From NCBI GenBank assembly GCA_902790885.1, contig CADATR010000126.1:1-5252 (forward strand): DNA of 5,252 bases, written 5' to 3'. Shown here in pieces: positions 1 through 5,252 of this stretch (the stretch's first letter is position 1; each line of letters begins with the position of its first letter). The notes under the pieces are model-generated. The model saw only the letters and a program-made list of their open reading frames with translations. It did not search any database and was not told where the DNA came from. The position numbers and the translations under genes were made by a program. This stretch comes from an uncultured Eubacteriales bacterium (GTDB lineage Bacteria > Bacillota_A > Clostridia > Peptostreptococcales > Anaerovoracaceae).

Positions 1-15
1 ACGAGTCGTGCACAT

Positions 16-21
16 AAGGGG
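16..21 (+). promoter_or_regulatory. Ribosome binding site of the small terminase
   Basis: AAGGGG lies 8 nt before ATG 30 and overlaps the alternative GTG at 21. This decides the start in favour of 30. Confidence 0.6.
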
Positions 22-29
22 TGTGGTAT

Positions 30-404
30 ATGGCCGATGAAAATAGATTTATACAAATATATGACCAGAAAAAGAGAACACGCCTGATCAAGCGTGAAAA
101 GAAGCGTTTATGTGAGTTTTTTGGCGAAAATAACGATCTTGCGAGCGGCCTTATCGACCAGGCGGCTACACAAAAGGTGGTTCTTGATGAGACGACAGAG
201 ATCATCAAGAGGGACGGAGTCATCGAGGAATACAAGAACGGCGAGAACCAGTTCGGCCGGAAGAAATCCTCAGCTGTGGAGGTCTACACGAAGTTCTCAG
301 CGGAGTATGTAAAGACGATCAGCGCACTGGCAAATATCAGAGGAACAGACAGCCGGGAAGCTGCTGATGAGTTCCTGCAGTTTATCTCGAAAGGCAAAAA
401 GTGA
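30..404 (+). CDS. Phage terminase small subunit, P27-like
   Basis: Probable DNA-recognition subunit of the packaging terminase, which selects phage DNA and presents it to the large subunit. The product from ATG at 30 is 124 residues, normal for this family. The N-terminal third is very basic (KKRTRLIKREKKR, about residues 13-25). It is followed by a helical core in which an LIDQAATQKVVLDE segment, a DGVIEEYKNG turn and a VEVYTKFSAEYVKTISAL helix match the pattern I know from P27-type small terminases (conserved LI..AA, then a glycine/asparagine turn, then AV..Y......Y...I..L). Its position directly before a large terminase supports the call. An in-frame GTG at 21 would add three residues, but it overlaps the AAGGGG ribosome binding site that serves ATG 30, so 30 is preferred. 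The stop shares one base with the next start (TGATG). Family assignment is by pattern recognition, not by a search. Confidence 0.85.
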   Translation: MADENRFIQIYDQKKRTRLIKREKKRLCEFFGENNDLASGLIDQAATQKVVLDETTEIIKRDGVIEEYKNGENQFGRKKSSAVEVYTKFSAEYVKTISALANIRGTDSREAADEFLQFISKGKK

Positions 405-2113
405 TGTCTTATCTGCTTGAGTATGCAGAGGCTGTACAGGACGGTAAGATCCTCGCCAATGACTATATCAAAGCGATGTACTCCATACTCGCAGAGAACG
501 CTATCAATCCGAAGAAATATCACTTTGATCTGGACATCGCAAACTCACACATAGAATTCATCGAGACATTCTGCAAACAGTCTCAGGGCGTTATGGGAGA
601 GCCCCTTAAGCTGGAACTTTTCCAGAAGGCGAAATTCGAGGCTGTGTACGGATTTGTTGATGACGATGATATAAGACAGTACACCGAGATAAACGACTTC
701 CGAGGGCGAAAAAATGGCAAGACGACAGAAGCGTCAGCTGCAGCCCTGGACCTTCTCTGCAATGATCAGGAAGGTGCGCCTGAGATATATTTCATCGCTA
801 CGAAGATGGACCAGGCGAAGAAAGGCTTCGACGAGGCAGAGAGGATGAGAAAACACAGTCCTTTCCTTCGGAAGCACCTGAGGAAGCGTGCCACAGATAT
901 CTATTTCCCGGTCAATGAGGGGATCATCAAGCCGCTGGCTTCAGACGTCAAGAAGCTGGACTCATACAATTCACACGGCATCTTCATTGACGAACTCGGA
1001 GCCATAACCAACAGACGAATATACGATGACATGAAGCAGTCGACCTCCAGCCGGAGACAGCCGCTGCTTTTTTGTATATCGACAAATAACTTCGTGCGGG
1101 ACGGGATCTACGATGCACAGGTCAAGTATGGCGAAGACATGCTGAAAGGCCTTGTCAGAGACGAGCATTTCCTGTTCCTGTACTACAAGCTCATGAAGAA
1201 GGAGCACTGGCTTGATCCTAAGTACTGGATAATGGCGAATCCGGGACTTGGGACCATAAAGCGGGTAAAGACTCTCGAGGCTTTCGTTGAGAAGGCAAAA
1301 CAGGATCCTGCCTACAGGCCGACAGTACTGGTCAAGGATTTCAACCTTACTGAGAACCAGAACAGCGCATGGCTCGAAGCGGATGCTGCCATGAACAGCA
1401 CTGTGATATCGCTCGATGATATCCGCGACTGCTACGCGGTTGGCGGCTGTGACCTGTCGAGCACCTACGACCTAACATGCGCGACTCTGCTCCTGAAGAC
1501 GGAGTCAGAAGGACCGTGGGTAGTGCTTCAACAGTACTTCCTGCCGGAGTCACGCATCAGGGACGTCGAGAAGCAGGATGTGACAGAAGCTCCGTACAGG
1601 CTCTGGGCTGAGAAGGGCTGGCTGACGATCTGCGAAGGCACGCAGGTCAATTACAACGATGTGACTATGTGGTTTGAGCACATGAAGAACAATCTGGGCA
1701 TCAGACCGCTGTGGATAGGATACGATAGGGCGCTGGCCGGCTACTGGGTAGAGGACATGGTCAATACCGGCGGCTACGTGATGGAAAAGATAGCTCAGGG
1801 AGCAAAGACATGGACGTATCCGTTCAAGTCATTAAAAGCCGAATTTGAGGCTCACAAGATAGTTTATCAAAACAATCCGATGCTGCTGTGGTGCCTGATG
1901 AACACAGGCGTCAAGAGTCTGAATGCAGACGGTATCGAGTCTCAGATGCCGGTGAAGATGCAGCAGAACAGGAGAATAGACGGAACAGTATCACTGCTGA
2001 ATGCATACACCTGCATGAAGAACCATGAAGAGGATTACATCCGGGCAGTGAAGATGAGAGAGAAGAGGAGAAAGAGCAGTGAATCTATTCAAAAGCCTGC
2101 TGAACAGGTTTAA
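404..2113 (+). CDS. terL: Phage terminase large subunit (ATPase-nuclease)
   Basis: Motor and nuclease of DNA packaging: it hydrolyses ATP to translocate DNA through the portal and cuts the concatemer. The 569-residue length from ATG 404 is typical of the Terminase_1 (HK97-type) family. Visible motifs in order are an adenine/Walker A region RGRKNGKTT at 100-108, a Walker B strand GIFIDELG at 192-199 with D196 and catalytic E197, and a coupling motif STN at 226-228. The RNase H-like nuclease follows, with candidate metal-binding aspartates D350 (GGCDLSSTYD), D441 (IGYDRA) and D526 (RIDGTVSLLNA). All key residues look intact, so the enzyme should be active. GTG at 401 would add one residue. ATG 404 is preferred because it sits about 9 nt after AAAGG (390-394) and overlaps the upstream stop by one base, suggesting coupled translation. 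The last 35 nt overlap the portal gene in another frame. Confidence 0.96.
   Translation: MSYLLEYAEAVQDGKILANDYIKAMYSILAENAINPKKYHFDLDIANSHIEFIETFCKQSQGVMGEPLKLELFQKAKFEAVYGFVDDDDIRQYTEINDFRGRKNGKTTEASAAALDLLCNDQEGAPEIYFIATKMDQAKKGFDEAERMRKHSPFLRKHLRKRATDIYFPVNEGIIKPLASDVKKLDSYNSHGIFIDELGAITNRRIYDDMKQSTSSRRQPLLFCISTNNFVRDGIYDAQVKYGEDMLKGLVRDEHFLFLYYKLMKKEHWLDPKYWIMANPGLGTIKRVKTLEAFVEKAKQDPAYRPTVLVKDFNLTENQNSAWLEADAAMNSTVISLDDIRDCYAVGGCDLSSTYDLTCATLLLKTESEGPWVVLQQYFLPESRIRDVEKQDVTEAPYRLWAEKGWLTICEGTQVNYNDVTMWFEHMKNNLGIRPLWIGYDRALAGYWVEDMVNTGGYVMEKIAQGAKTWTYPFKSLKAEFEAHKIVYQNNPMLLWCLMNTGVKSLNADGIESQMPVKMQQNRRIDGTVSLLNAYTCMKNHEEDYIRAVKMREKRRKSSESIQKPAEQV
2065..2070 (+). promoter_or_regulatory. 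Ribosome binding site for the GTG start of the portal gene
   Basis: GAGGAG ends 8 nt before GTG 2079, inside the end of terL. It supports the non-ATG start and the 35-nt gene overlap. Confidence 0.6.
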
Positions 2114-3251
2114 GTCGATAAAGCGCTCGCTTGCTGAGTGGCGCGAGTTCGGACGCTACAGAAGCGTATTCCTGCCGTTTGGCAACGACATGTACAAAGC
2201 TGACGTGGTCAGGATGTGTATCAGACCATTGGCAGCACACACCTCAAAGGCGAATCCGGTCTGCAAAGACCAGAAGATAGAGCGGATCCTGAGGTACAGA
2301 CCGAATCCGTTCATGAACGGAATGGAATTCCTGTCCAAGATCAGGACCATGTATGAGCTGACGAATACGGTCTTTATCATGATATACCGCGAAGACCCGA
2401 AGAAAGGCACAAAGCCGACAGGCTTCTACCCGATTCCGTATCAGAGTTTCAAGGCTCTCGAGTCTGCTACTTCGGGCGAGCTGTACATACAGTTCACTAT
2501 GGCATCAGGCAAGGAGCTGATAGTGCCGTGGGCAGATCTGATAGTGCTTCGCAAGGATTACAACAGTTCAGACATCGCAGGAGATGACAACACTCCGATT
2601 CTGAGCACGTTGGAGCTGATAGAGACCTCGAATCAGGGTATATCGAATGCAATCAAGAGCACTGCGAATCTGCGAGGCATTGTGAAGTCCAAGCAGTCGA
2701 TGCTGGCTCCTGAGGATTTGAAGCAGATGAAGGACAACTTCGTCAAGGACTACATGACCGTATCCAATGAAGGAGGCGTGGCCGCACTTGATGCGACTAT
2801 GGAGTTCCAGGCACTCGATATGAAGCCGACGATAACGAACTTCGCGCAGATGAAGGAGTTCAGGGAGAACTGCTTCAGATACTTCGGTGTGAACGATGAC
2901 ATCATCATGTCAAAGCAGAAGCCTGAGCAGATGCAGGCCTTCTATGAGTCTCAGATCGAGCCGTTTCTGATAGATCTGTCGCTTGAGATGACCGGCAAGG
3001 TCTTCACAGAGCGCGAAATAGGGCATGGCAACAGGATCGTATTCGAGGCTAACACGATACAGTTTATGTCCACACAGGAGAAACTGAGCCTGCAGAACAT
3101 GGTGGACAGAGGCGCTCTGACACCTAACGAGTGGAGAGCCGCACTTAACCTTCACCCGATCGAGGGCGGAGATAAGCCTATAAGGAGACTGGACACAGCT
3201 CCGGTCAGCGAAGTAGATGACGACACCAAGGAGGATGACAAGGATGAGTAA
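2079..3251 (+). CDS. Phage portal protein, HK97 family
   Basis: Forms the dodecameric ring at the unique capsid vertex through which DNA enters and leaves, and nucleates head assembly. The 390-residue product fits the HK97-type portal family. Recognisable parts are RPNPFMNGMEFL at 74-85 (the conserved P-N-P-x-x-x-x-x-x-F region), FYPIP at 116-120, a VPWADLIVLR strand at 149-158, FRYFGVNDDII at 266-276 before the long stem/crown helices, and GALTPNEWRAALNLHPIEGGD at 345-365, the classic C-terminal signature (G-x-L-T-x-N-E-x-R...GGD). The tail from 379 is strongly acidic. The start is GTG with GAGGAG (2065-2070) 8 nt upstream, and the first helix (NLFKSLLNRFKSIKRSL) is amphipathic and basic. 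The gene starts 35 nt inside terL in another frame, so translation is probably coupled. Nothing looks truncated. Confidence 0.95.
   Translation: MNLFKSLLNRFKSIKRSLAEWREFGRYRSVFLPFGNDMYKADVVRMCIRPLAAHTSKANPVCKDQKIERILRYRPNPFMNGMEFLSKIRTMYELTNTVFIMIYREDPKKGTKPTGFYPIPYQSFKALESATSGELYIQFTMASGKELIVPWADLIVLRKDYNSSDIAGDDNTPILSTLELIETSNQGISNAIKSTANLRGIVKSKQSMLAPEDLKQMKDNFVKDYMTVSNEGGVAALDATMEFQALDMKPTITNFAQMKEFRENCFRYFGVNDDIIMSKQKPEQMQAFYESQIEPFLIDLSLEMTGKVFTEREIGHGNRIVFEANTIQFMSTQEKLSLQNMVDRGALTPNEWRAALNLHPIEGGDKPIRRLDTAPVSEVDDDTKEDDKDE
3228..3234 (+). promoter_or_regulatory. Strong ribosome binding site deciding the protease start
   Basis: AAGGAGG is a near-perfect anti-16S match. It is flush against ATG 3235 and 9 nt from ATG 3244, so 3244 is the sensible start. 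It lies within the last codons of the portal gene. Confidence 0.65.
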
Positions 3252-3912
3252 AGAGACGGATAACATCCAGAGATTGATAGAGAACAAGGACGTTCAGTTC
3301 AGAGACTTTCAGATAACAGACATAGAGGTCAGAGAGGCTGCGGAAGGTGAGCCGGAGAAGCTGATCATACGCGGAGTGCCATGCGTCTTCAATCAGGAGA
3401 CACTGCTCCTGCGCTGGGATGACTACGAAGTGTATGAAGAGGTCGACAAGGATGCCTTCGATGAAGCAGACATGTCTGACGTCATATTCAACTACAACCA
3501 CGGAGGTCGCGTCTATGCAAGGACAAGGAACAACAGCCTCAAGCTGAATGTGAACAAGGCGAAGGGCCTCGAGATGGAGACAGAGCTGTGGGACGATGAC
3601 GAAGGCCACAGACAGCTGTACCGCGATATCAAGCGCGGAAACATAGACAAGATGTCATTTGCATTCACTATCAAAGCCAGGGAAATCTCCTATGAGGAGG
3701 AGCACGATCCGTATGTGCTGCGCTGCCATAGGAAGATCACCAAGATCGACAGGCTTTATGATGTGTCTGCAGTTGATATACCGGCATATGATGCCACGGA
3801 AATCAGTGCGAGAAGATTGTTCGACGCGGAAAGGTCAGAACATGAAGCGGAAAGCAGAAAGGCGGTAAGCCTGGCTCTGGCACGTTACGAATACGAGAAA
3901 GAAAGGGGATAG
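3244..3912 (+). CDS. Prohead maturation protease, HK97/U35 family
   Basis: Serine protease incorporated into the prohead, where it removes the N-terminal delta region of the capsid protein and then digests itself. The 222-residue product from ATG 3244 has the expected family order: an IIRGVPCVFNQ strand near 41-51, a W-D-D-Y-E-V-Y-E-E-V...F segment, the catalytic histidine in FNYNHGG (H86), the catalytic serine in NIDKMSFAF (S138), and the conserved YDVSAVDIPAYDATE block near 162-176 that closes the fold. Alternative in-frame ATGs at 3217 and 3235 are less likely: AAGGAGG (3228-3234) abuts ATG 3235 with no spacer but lies 9 nt before ATG 3244. From 3244 the gene overlaps the portal stop by 8 nt. 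It sits between portal and capsid genes, the usual place for this enzyme. The charged C-terminal helix (after about 180) probably directs prohead incorporation or is self-cleaved; that is inference. Confidence 0.92.
   Translation: MSKETDNIQRLIENKDVQFRDFQITDIEVREAAEGEPEKLIIRGVPCVFNQETLLLRWDDYEVYEEVDKDAFDEADMSDVIFNYNHGGRVYARTRNNSLKLNVNKAKGLEMETELWDDDEGHRQLYRDIKRGNIDKMSFAFTIKAREISYEEEHDPYVLRCHRKITKIDRLYDVSAVDIPAYDATEISARRLFDAERSEHEAESRKAVSLALARYEYEKERG
3902..3908 (+). promoter_or_regulatory. Ribosome binding site of the capsid gene
   Basis: AAAGGGG lies 6 nt before ATG 3915, within the last codons of the protease gene. It is a strong site, as expected for the most abundant virion protein. Confidence 0.6.
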
Positions 3913-3914
3913 TA

Positions 3915-5135
3915 ATGCCACAGGAAATGATCGATAAGATCCAGGGCATGAGCCTGGATGAAATCATCGCGAGAATGGCTGAGATCGATAAAGAAGTCAG
4001 ATCACTGACAGACCCTAAGGATATCGACCTCAGAACAGAGGAGCTCAAAGAGCTCAAAGCCCGCAAGGGTGAACTGGAAGCCGCAGTAAAGAGAGCAGAC
4101 GAAGCCCGCGGCATCGAGAAGGGTGAAGTCAAAACCGAAGATATCGAAGAAAGGAAAACCAAAATGCCAGAAGAGAGAACATACAATGCTTCTTCACCAG
4201 AGTACAGAAGCGCATTTCTGAAGAACCTCGCTGTCGACAGAGACGGCAATCACTTCCTCGGAGAGATGACCAAAGAGGAGAGATCAGCATTCACATTCAT
4301 GACATCGAACACAGGTGCTGTAGTTCCGACTACAATGCTGAACAAGATCGTTGACAGAGTGAAGGCTGAGGCTCCGATGATCGAGGACTCCGTCCAGACT
4401 GCCATCGAGGGCGTATTCAGCTTCCCGATCAGAACTGCTATCGCTCAGGGCGATGCTGCTGTAGTAGGAGAAGCAGTTGCCAACGATGACGAGCAGGATA
4501 CATTCGTACTTGCAACCATGACAGGTGTGGACATCAAGAAGCATGCCATCATGACACGCAGAATGACCTTCCAGAGCGTAGATGCTTTTGAAGACTGGCT
4601 TGTTGCTGATATCTCCAAGCGCATCATGGTAGCAGAAGAGAGAGTTGTTATCGCAAGACTCGACGGGACAGCTCCTGCAACAGGCGAGTCTGTAAACGCA
4701 CAGGTCAAGATCAATGCATCCAACGTCCTGACAGCACAGGCATATACGGATGCAGTGATCCGCAACATCATGTCTCTCCTCGATGAGAACGGAGAGGTAG
4801 TCGTCTATGCTAACAGCAAGACTATCTGGAACGGCCTTGCCGGAATCGTAGATGCTGATAACAAGAAGATCATGATCCCTAGCGGAATGGTCGATCCTGT
4901 TGTTCAGGGCAGAATCTACGGAGCTTCGGTAAAGAAAGACTCCAACCTTGCTGACAACGTAGCATACTTCGGCGTCAAGGGTGCTCTGAAGACCAACAAG
5001 TTTGGTCCTATGGAGGTGTTCCCGACTGTTGAGGCTAAGACTGCTAACGTCATCTACACAGGCGTTGAGACCTTCGACGCAGGTCTTGAGAATGACAAGG
5101 CATTCGTAAAGGTAACTTTTACAACGGGGCAGTAG
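3915..5135 (+). CDS. Major capsid protein, HK97 fold, with N-terminal delta region
   Basis: Main shell subunit of the head, 406 residues. Residues 1 to about 85 form a highly charged, helix-rich, coiled-coil-like stretch (MSLDEIIARMAEIDKEVRSL, then ELKELKARKGELEAAV), typical of the delta/scaffold domain that the neighbouring protease removes. The shell domain starts near RTYNASSPEYRSAFLKNL (88-105). It continues with TGAVVPTTMLNKIVDRV (133-149), the lead-in to the N-arm and E-loop, then FSFPIRTAIAQGDAAVVGE (168-186), FEDWLVADISKRI (225-237) and a C-terminal YFGVKGALKTNKFGPMEVF block (351-369) ending in FVKVTFTTGQ. AAAGGGG (3902-3908) precedes ATG 3915 by 6 nt, and there is a 2-nt gap to the protease stop. 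No scaffold gene is present, fitting a fused delta domain. The exact protease cut site cannot be read from the sequence. A -1 frame extension begins around the stop codon (separate entry). Confidence 0.95.
   Translation: MPQEMIDKIQGMSLDEIIARMAEIDKEVRSLTDPKDIDLRTEELKELKARKGELEAAVKRADEARGIEKGEVKTEDIEERKTKMPEERTYNASSPEYRSAFLKNLAVDRDGNHFLGEMTKEERSAFTFMTSNTGAVVPTTMLNKIVDRVKAEAPMIEDSVQTAIEGVFSFPIRTAIAQGDAAVVGEAVANDDEQDTFVLATMTGVDIKKHAIMTRRMTFQSVDAFEDWLVADISKRIMVAEERVVIARLDGTAPATGESVNAQVKINASNVLTAQAYTDAVIRNIMSLLDENGEVVVYANSKTIWNGLAGIVDADNKKIMIPSGMVDPVVQGRIYGASVKKDSNLADNVAYFGVKGALKTNKFGPMEVFPTVEAKTANVIYTGVETFDAGLENDKAFVKVTFTTGQ
4041..4058 (+). repeat. Tandem 9-bp repeat inside the capsid delta region
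   Basis: GAGCTCAAA occurs twice in direct succession and encodes ELKELK (capsid residues 43-48) in the coiled-coil-like delta region. Each copy contains the palindrome GAGCTC. It is in frame, so copy-number change would only lengthen or shorten the helix by three residues per unit. Probably a minor duplication within the helical coding sequence. Confidence 0.6.
4151..4166 (+). promoter_or_regulatory. Possible internal ribosome binding site and start within the capsid gene
   Basis: AAGGAAA (4151-4157) precedes an in-frame ATG at 4164 (capsid M84), with about 8 nt between the AGGA core and the ATG. Initiation here would give a 323-residue protein lacking almost exactly the delta region and starting just before RTYNASSPEYRSAFLK. 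This could be chance in a Lys/Glu-rich stretch, since GAAAGGAAAACC simply encodes ERKT. The position at the domain boundary is what makes it worth recording. Confidence 0.3.
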
Positions 5136-5252
5136 GGACGCTGAACTCGACTGCCCATACAACCGCAGCACCGACAGCTGCTCCGGCAGCCAAGGCATAC
5201 ACTGAAGAGGAACTGTCAGCAATGACTATAGCGCAGATCAAGGCGCTGGCCA
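5096..5252 (+). CDS. Putative -1 frame C-terminal extension of the capsid protein (partial)
   Basis: The frame -1 to the capsid gene is open from just after a TGA at 5093-5095 to the window end, across the capsid stop. It has no ATG, GTG or TTG before 5222. If the ribosome slips back one base on the GGGG at 5126-5129, reading continues as GCA GTA GGG ACG CTG. This adds at least 41 residues: AVGTLNSTAH, then an Ala/Thr/Pro linker (TTAAPTAAPAAKA), then YTEEELSAMTIAQIKALA, cut by the window edge. The linker-plus-domain layout is typical of appended C-terminal modules, and the last segment resembles the first helix and turn of HeH/LEM or Rho-N type domains seen in phage proteins. Alternatives are a separate gene starting at ATG 5222 (GAGGAA at 5207-5212 lies 9 nt upstream), or a continuous capsid gene broken by a missing G in the G run through mutation or sequencing error. 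Confidence 0.55.
5114..5129 (+). other. Candidate -1 frameshift sites: T4 run and G4 run
   Basis: Capsid-frame codons here read GTA ACT TTT ACA ACG GGG CAG TAG. Two places allow a one-base backward slip. At A-ACT-TTT (5114-5120), Phe-tRNA can re-pair perfectly on TTT. At A-ACG-GGG (5123-5129), Gly-tRNA can re-pair perfectly on GGG. In both, P-site re-pairing of the Thr codon would be imperfect, so neither is an ideal X-XXY-YYZ heptamer. A single-tRNA slip on GGG before CAG is also possible. Slipping at TTT would give FYNGAVG and at GGG would give FTTGAVG. Confidence 0.4.
5127..5156 (+). other. Perfect 7-bp stem-loop across the capsid stop codon
   Basis: GGGCAGT (5127-5133) is the exact reverse complement of ACTGCCC (5150-5156), with a 16-nt loop. 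The stem begins 6 nt after the T4-run slip site, a usual spacing for a frameshift-stimulating structure, and covers the first base of the TAG stop. Loop bases GCTG (5140-5143) could pair with CAGC (5166-5169) to form a weak 4-bp pseudoknot. No T tract follows, so it does not look like a terminator. Confidence 0.45.
5177..5190 (+). other. Small 5-bp hairpin downstream of the capsid stop
   Basis: GCTGC (5177-5181), loop TCCG, GCAGC (5186-5190) form a short GC-rich hairpin. It lies inside the Ala/Pro-coding linker, no T run follows, and it is about 47 nt from the slip site. It may simply reflect GCT/GCA alanine and CCG proline codons. A role as terminator or frameshift stimulator is not supported. 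Confidence 0.25.

Noticed and set aside
1..29. End of an upstream gene or a promoter at the window start
   Set aside because: Only 29 bases precede the first start codon. Apart from the ribosome binding site, nothing there can be assigned.
94..312. 72-residue plus-strand frame inside the small terminase
   Set aside because: Arg/Ser-rich shadow of the small terminase in another frame with no recognisable domain.
3205..4249. Minus-strand open frames opposite the protease and the capsid delta region (3205-3609, 3803-4249)
   Set aside because: Low-complexity, serine- and leucine-rich shadow translations of charged plus-strand proteins, with no motif.
5133..5143. Stop-codon readthrough of the capsid gene in its own frame
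   Set aside because: A TGA follows the TAG after only two codons, so readthrough would add almost nothing; the coding-like extension is in the -1 frame.
5127..5190. Transcription terminator after the capsid gene
   Set aside because: Both stems lack a following T run, and coding potential continues through the region in the -1 frame.
4284..5222. 312-residue open frame on the minus strand opposite the capsid gene
   Set aside because: It lies entirely antisense to a clear capsid gene, its product is Cys/Ser/Leu-rich with no recognisable domain, and it is explained by codon bias of the plus-strand gene suppressing stops in this frame.

Overview
The window is a compact, all-forward-strand DNA-packaging and head-assembly module of a tailed phage or prophage of the HK97/siphovirus type. 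In order it holds: terminase small subunit (P27-like), terminase large subunit, portal protein, prohead maturation protease (U35 type) and HK97-fold major capsid protein with an N-terminal scaffold-like (delta) region. It ends inside a further open reading frame right after the capsid gene. There are no host genes, RNA genes, integrase or attachment sites. Base composition is roughly balanced, with frequent AGA/AGG/ATA codons and strong AGGAGG-like ribosome binding sites. Together with the style of the proteins this suggests a Firmicutes host (Clostridia-like, possibly a gut or rumen anaerobe). That host call is an inference from style, not from a marker gene.

Layout: the genes are packed head to tail with overlaps of 1 nt (small/large terminase), 35 nt (large terminase/portal) and 8 nt (portal/protease), then a 2-nt gap before the capsid gene. 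No promoter or terminator is visible and no gap is long enough to hold one. This fits one late transcript with coupled translation. The terminase subunits recognise and pump DNA through the portal into the prohead. The protease is built into the prohead and trims the capsid protein's N-terminal delta region so the shell can mature.

The most interesting part is the 3' end. The capsid frame stops at 5133-5135, but the -1 frame is open from 5096 to the window end. It has no ATG, GTG or TTG until 5222. It encodes an Ala/Thr/Pro-rich linker followed by a short segment resembling a HeH/LEM- or Rho-N-type helical domain. At the junction are a T4 run, a G4 run and a perfect 7-bp stem. This is what a programmed -1 frameshift making a minor, C-terminally extended capsid protein would look like (compare T7 gp10A/gp10B). 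A one-base error or mutation in the G run, or a separate gene starting at 5222, are the main alternatives. A second candidate for alternative capsid products is an in-frame internal start with a good ribosome binding site at 4164, at the apparent junction between the delta region and the mature shell domain.
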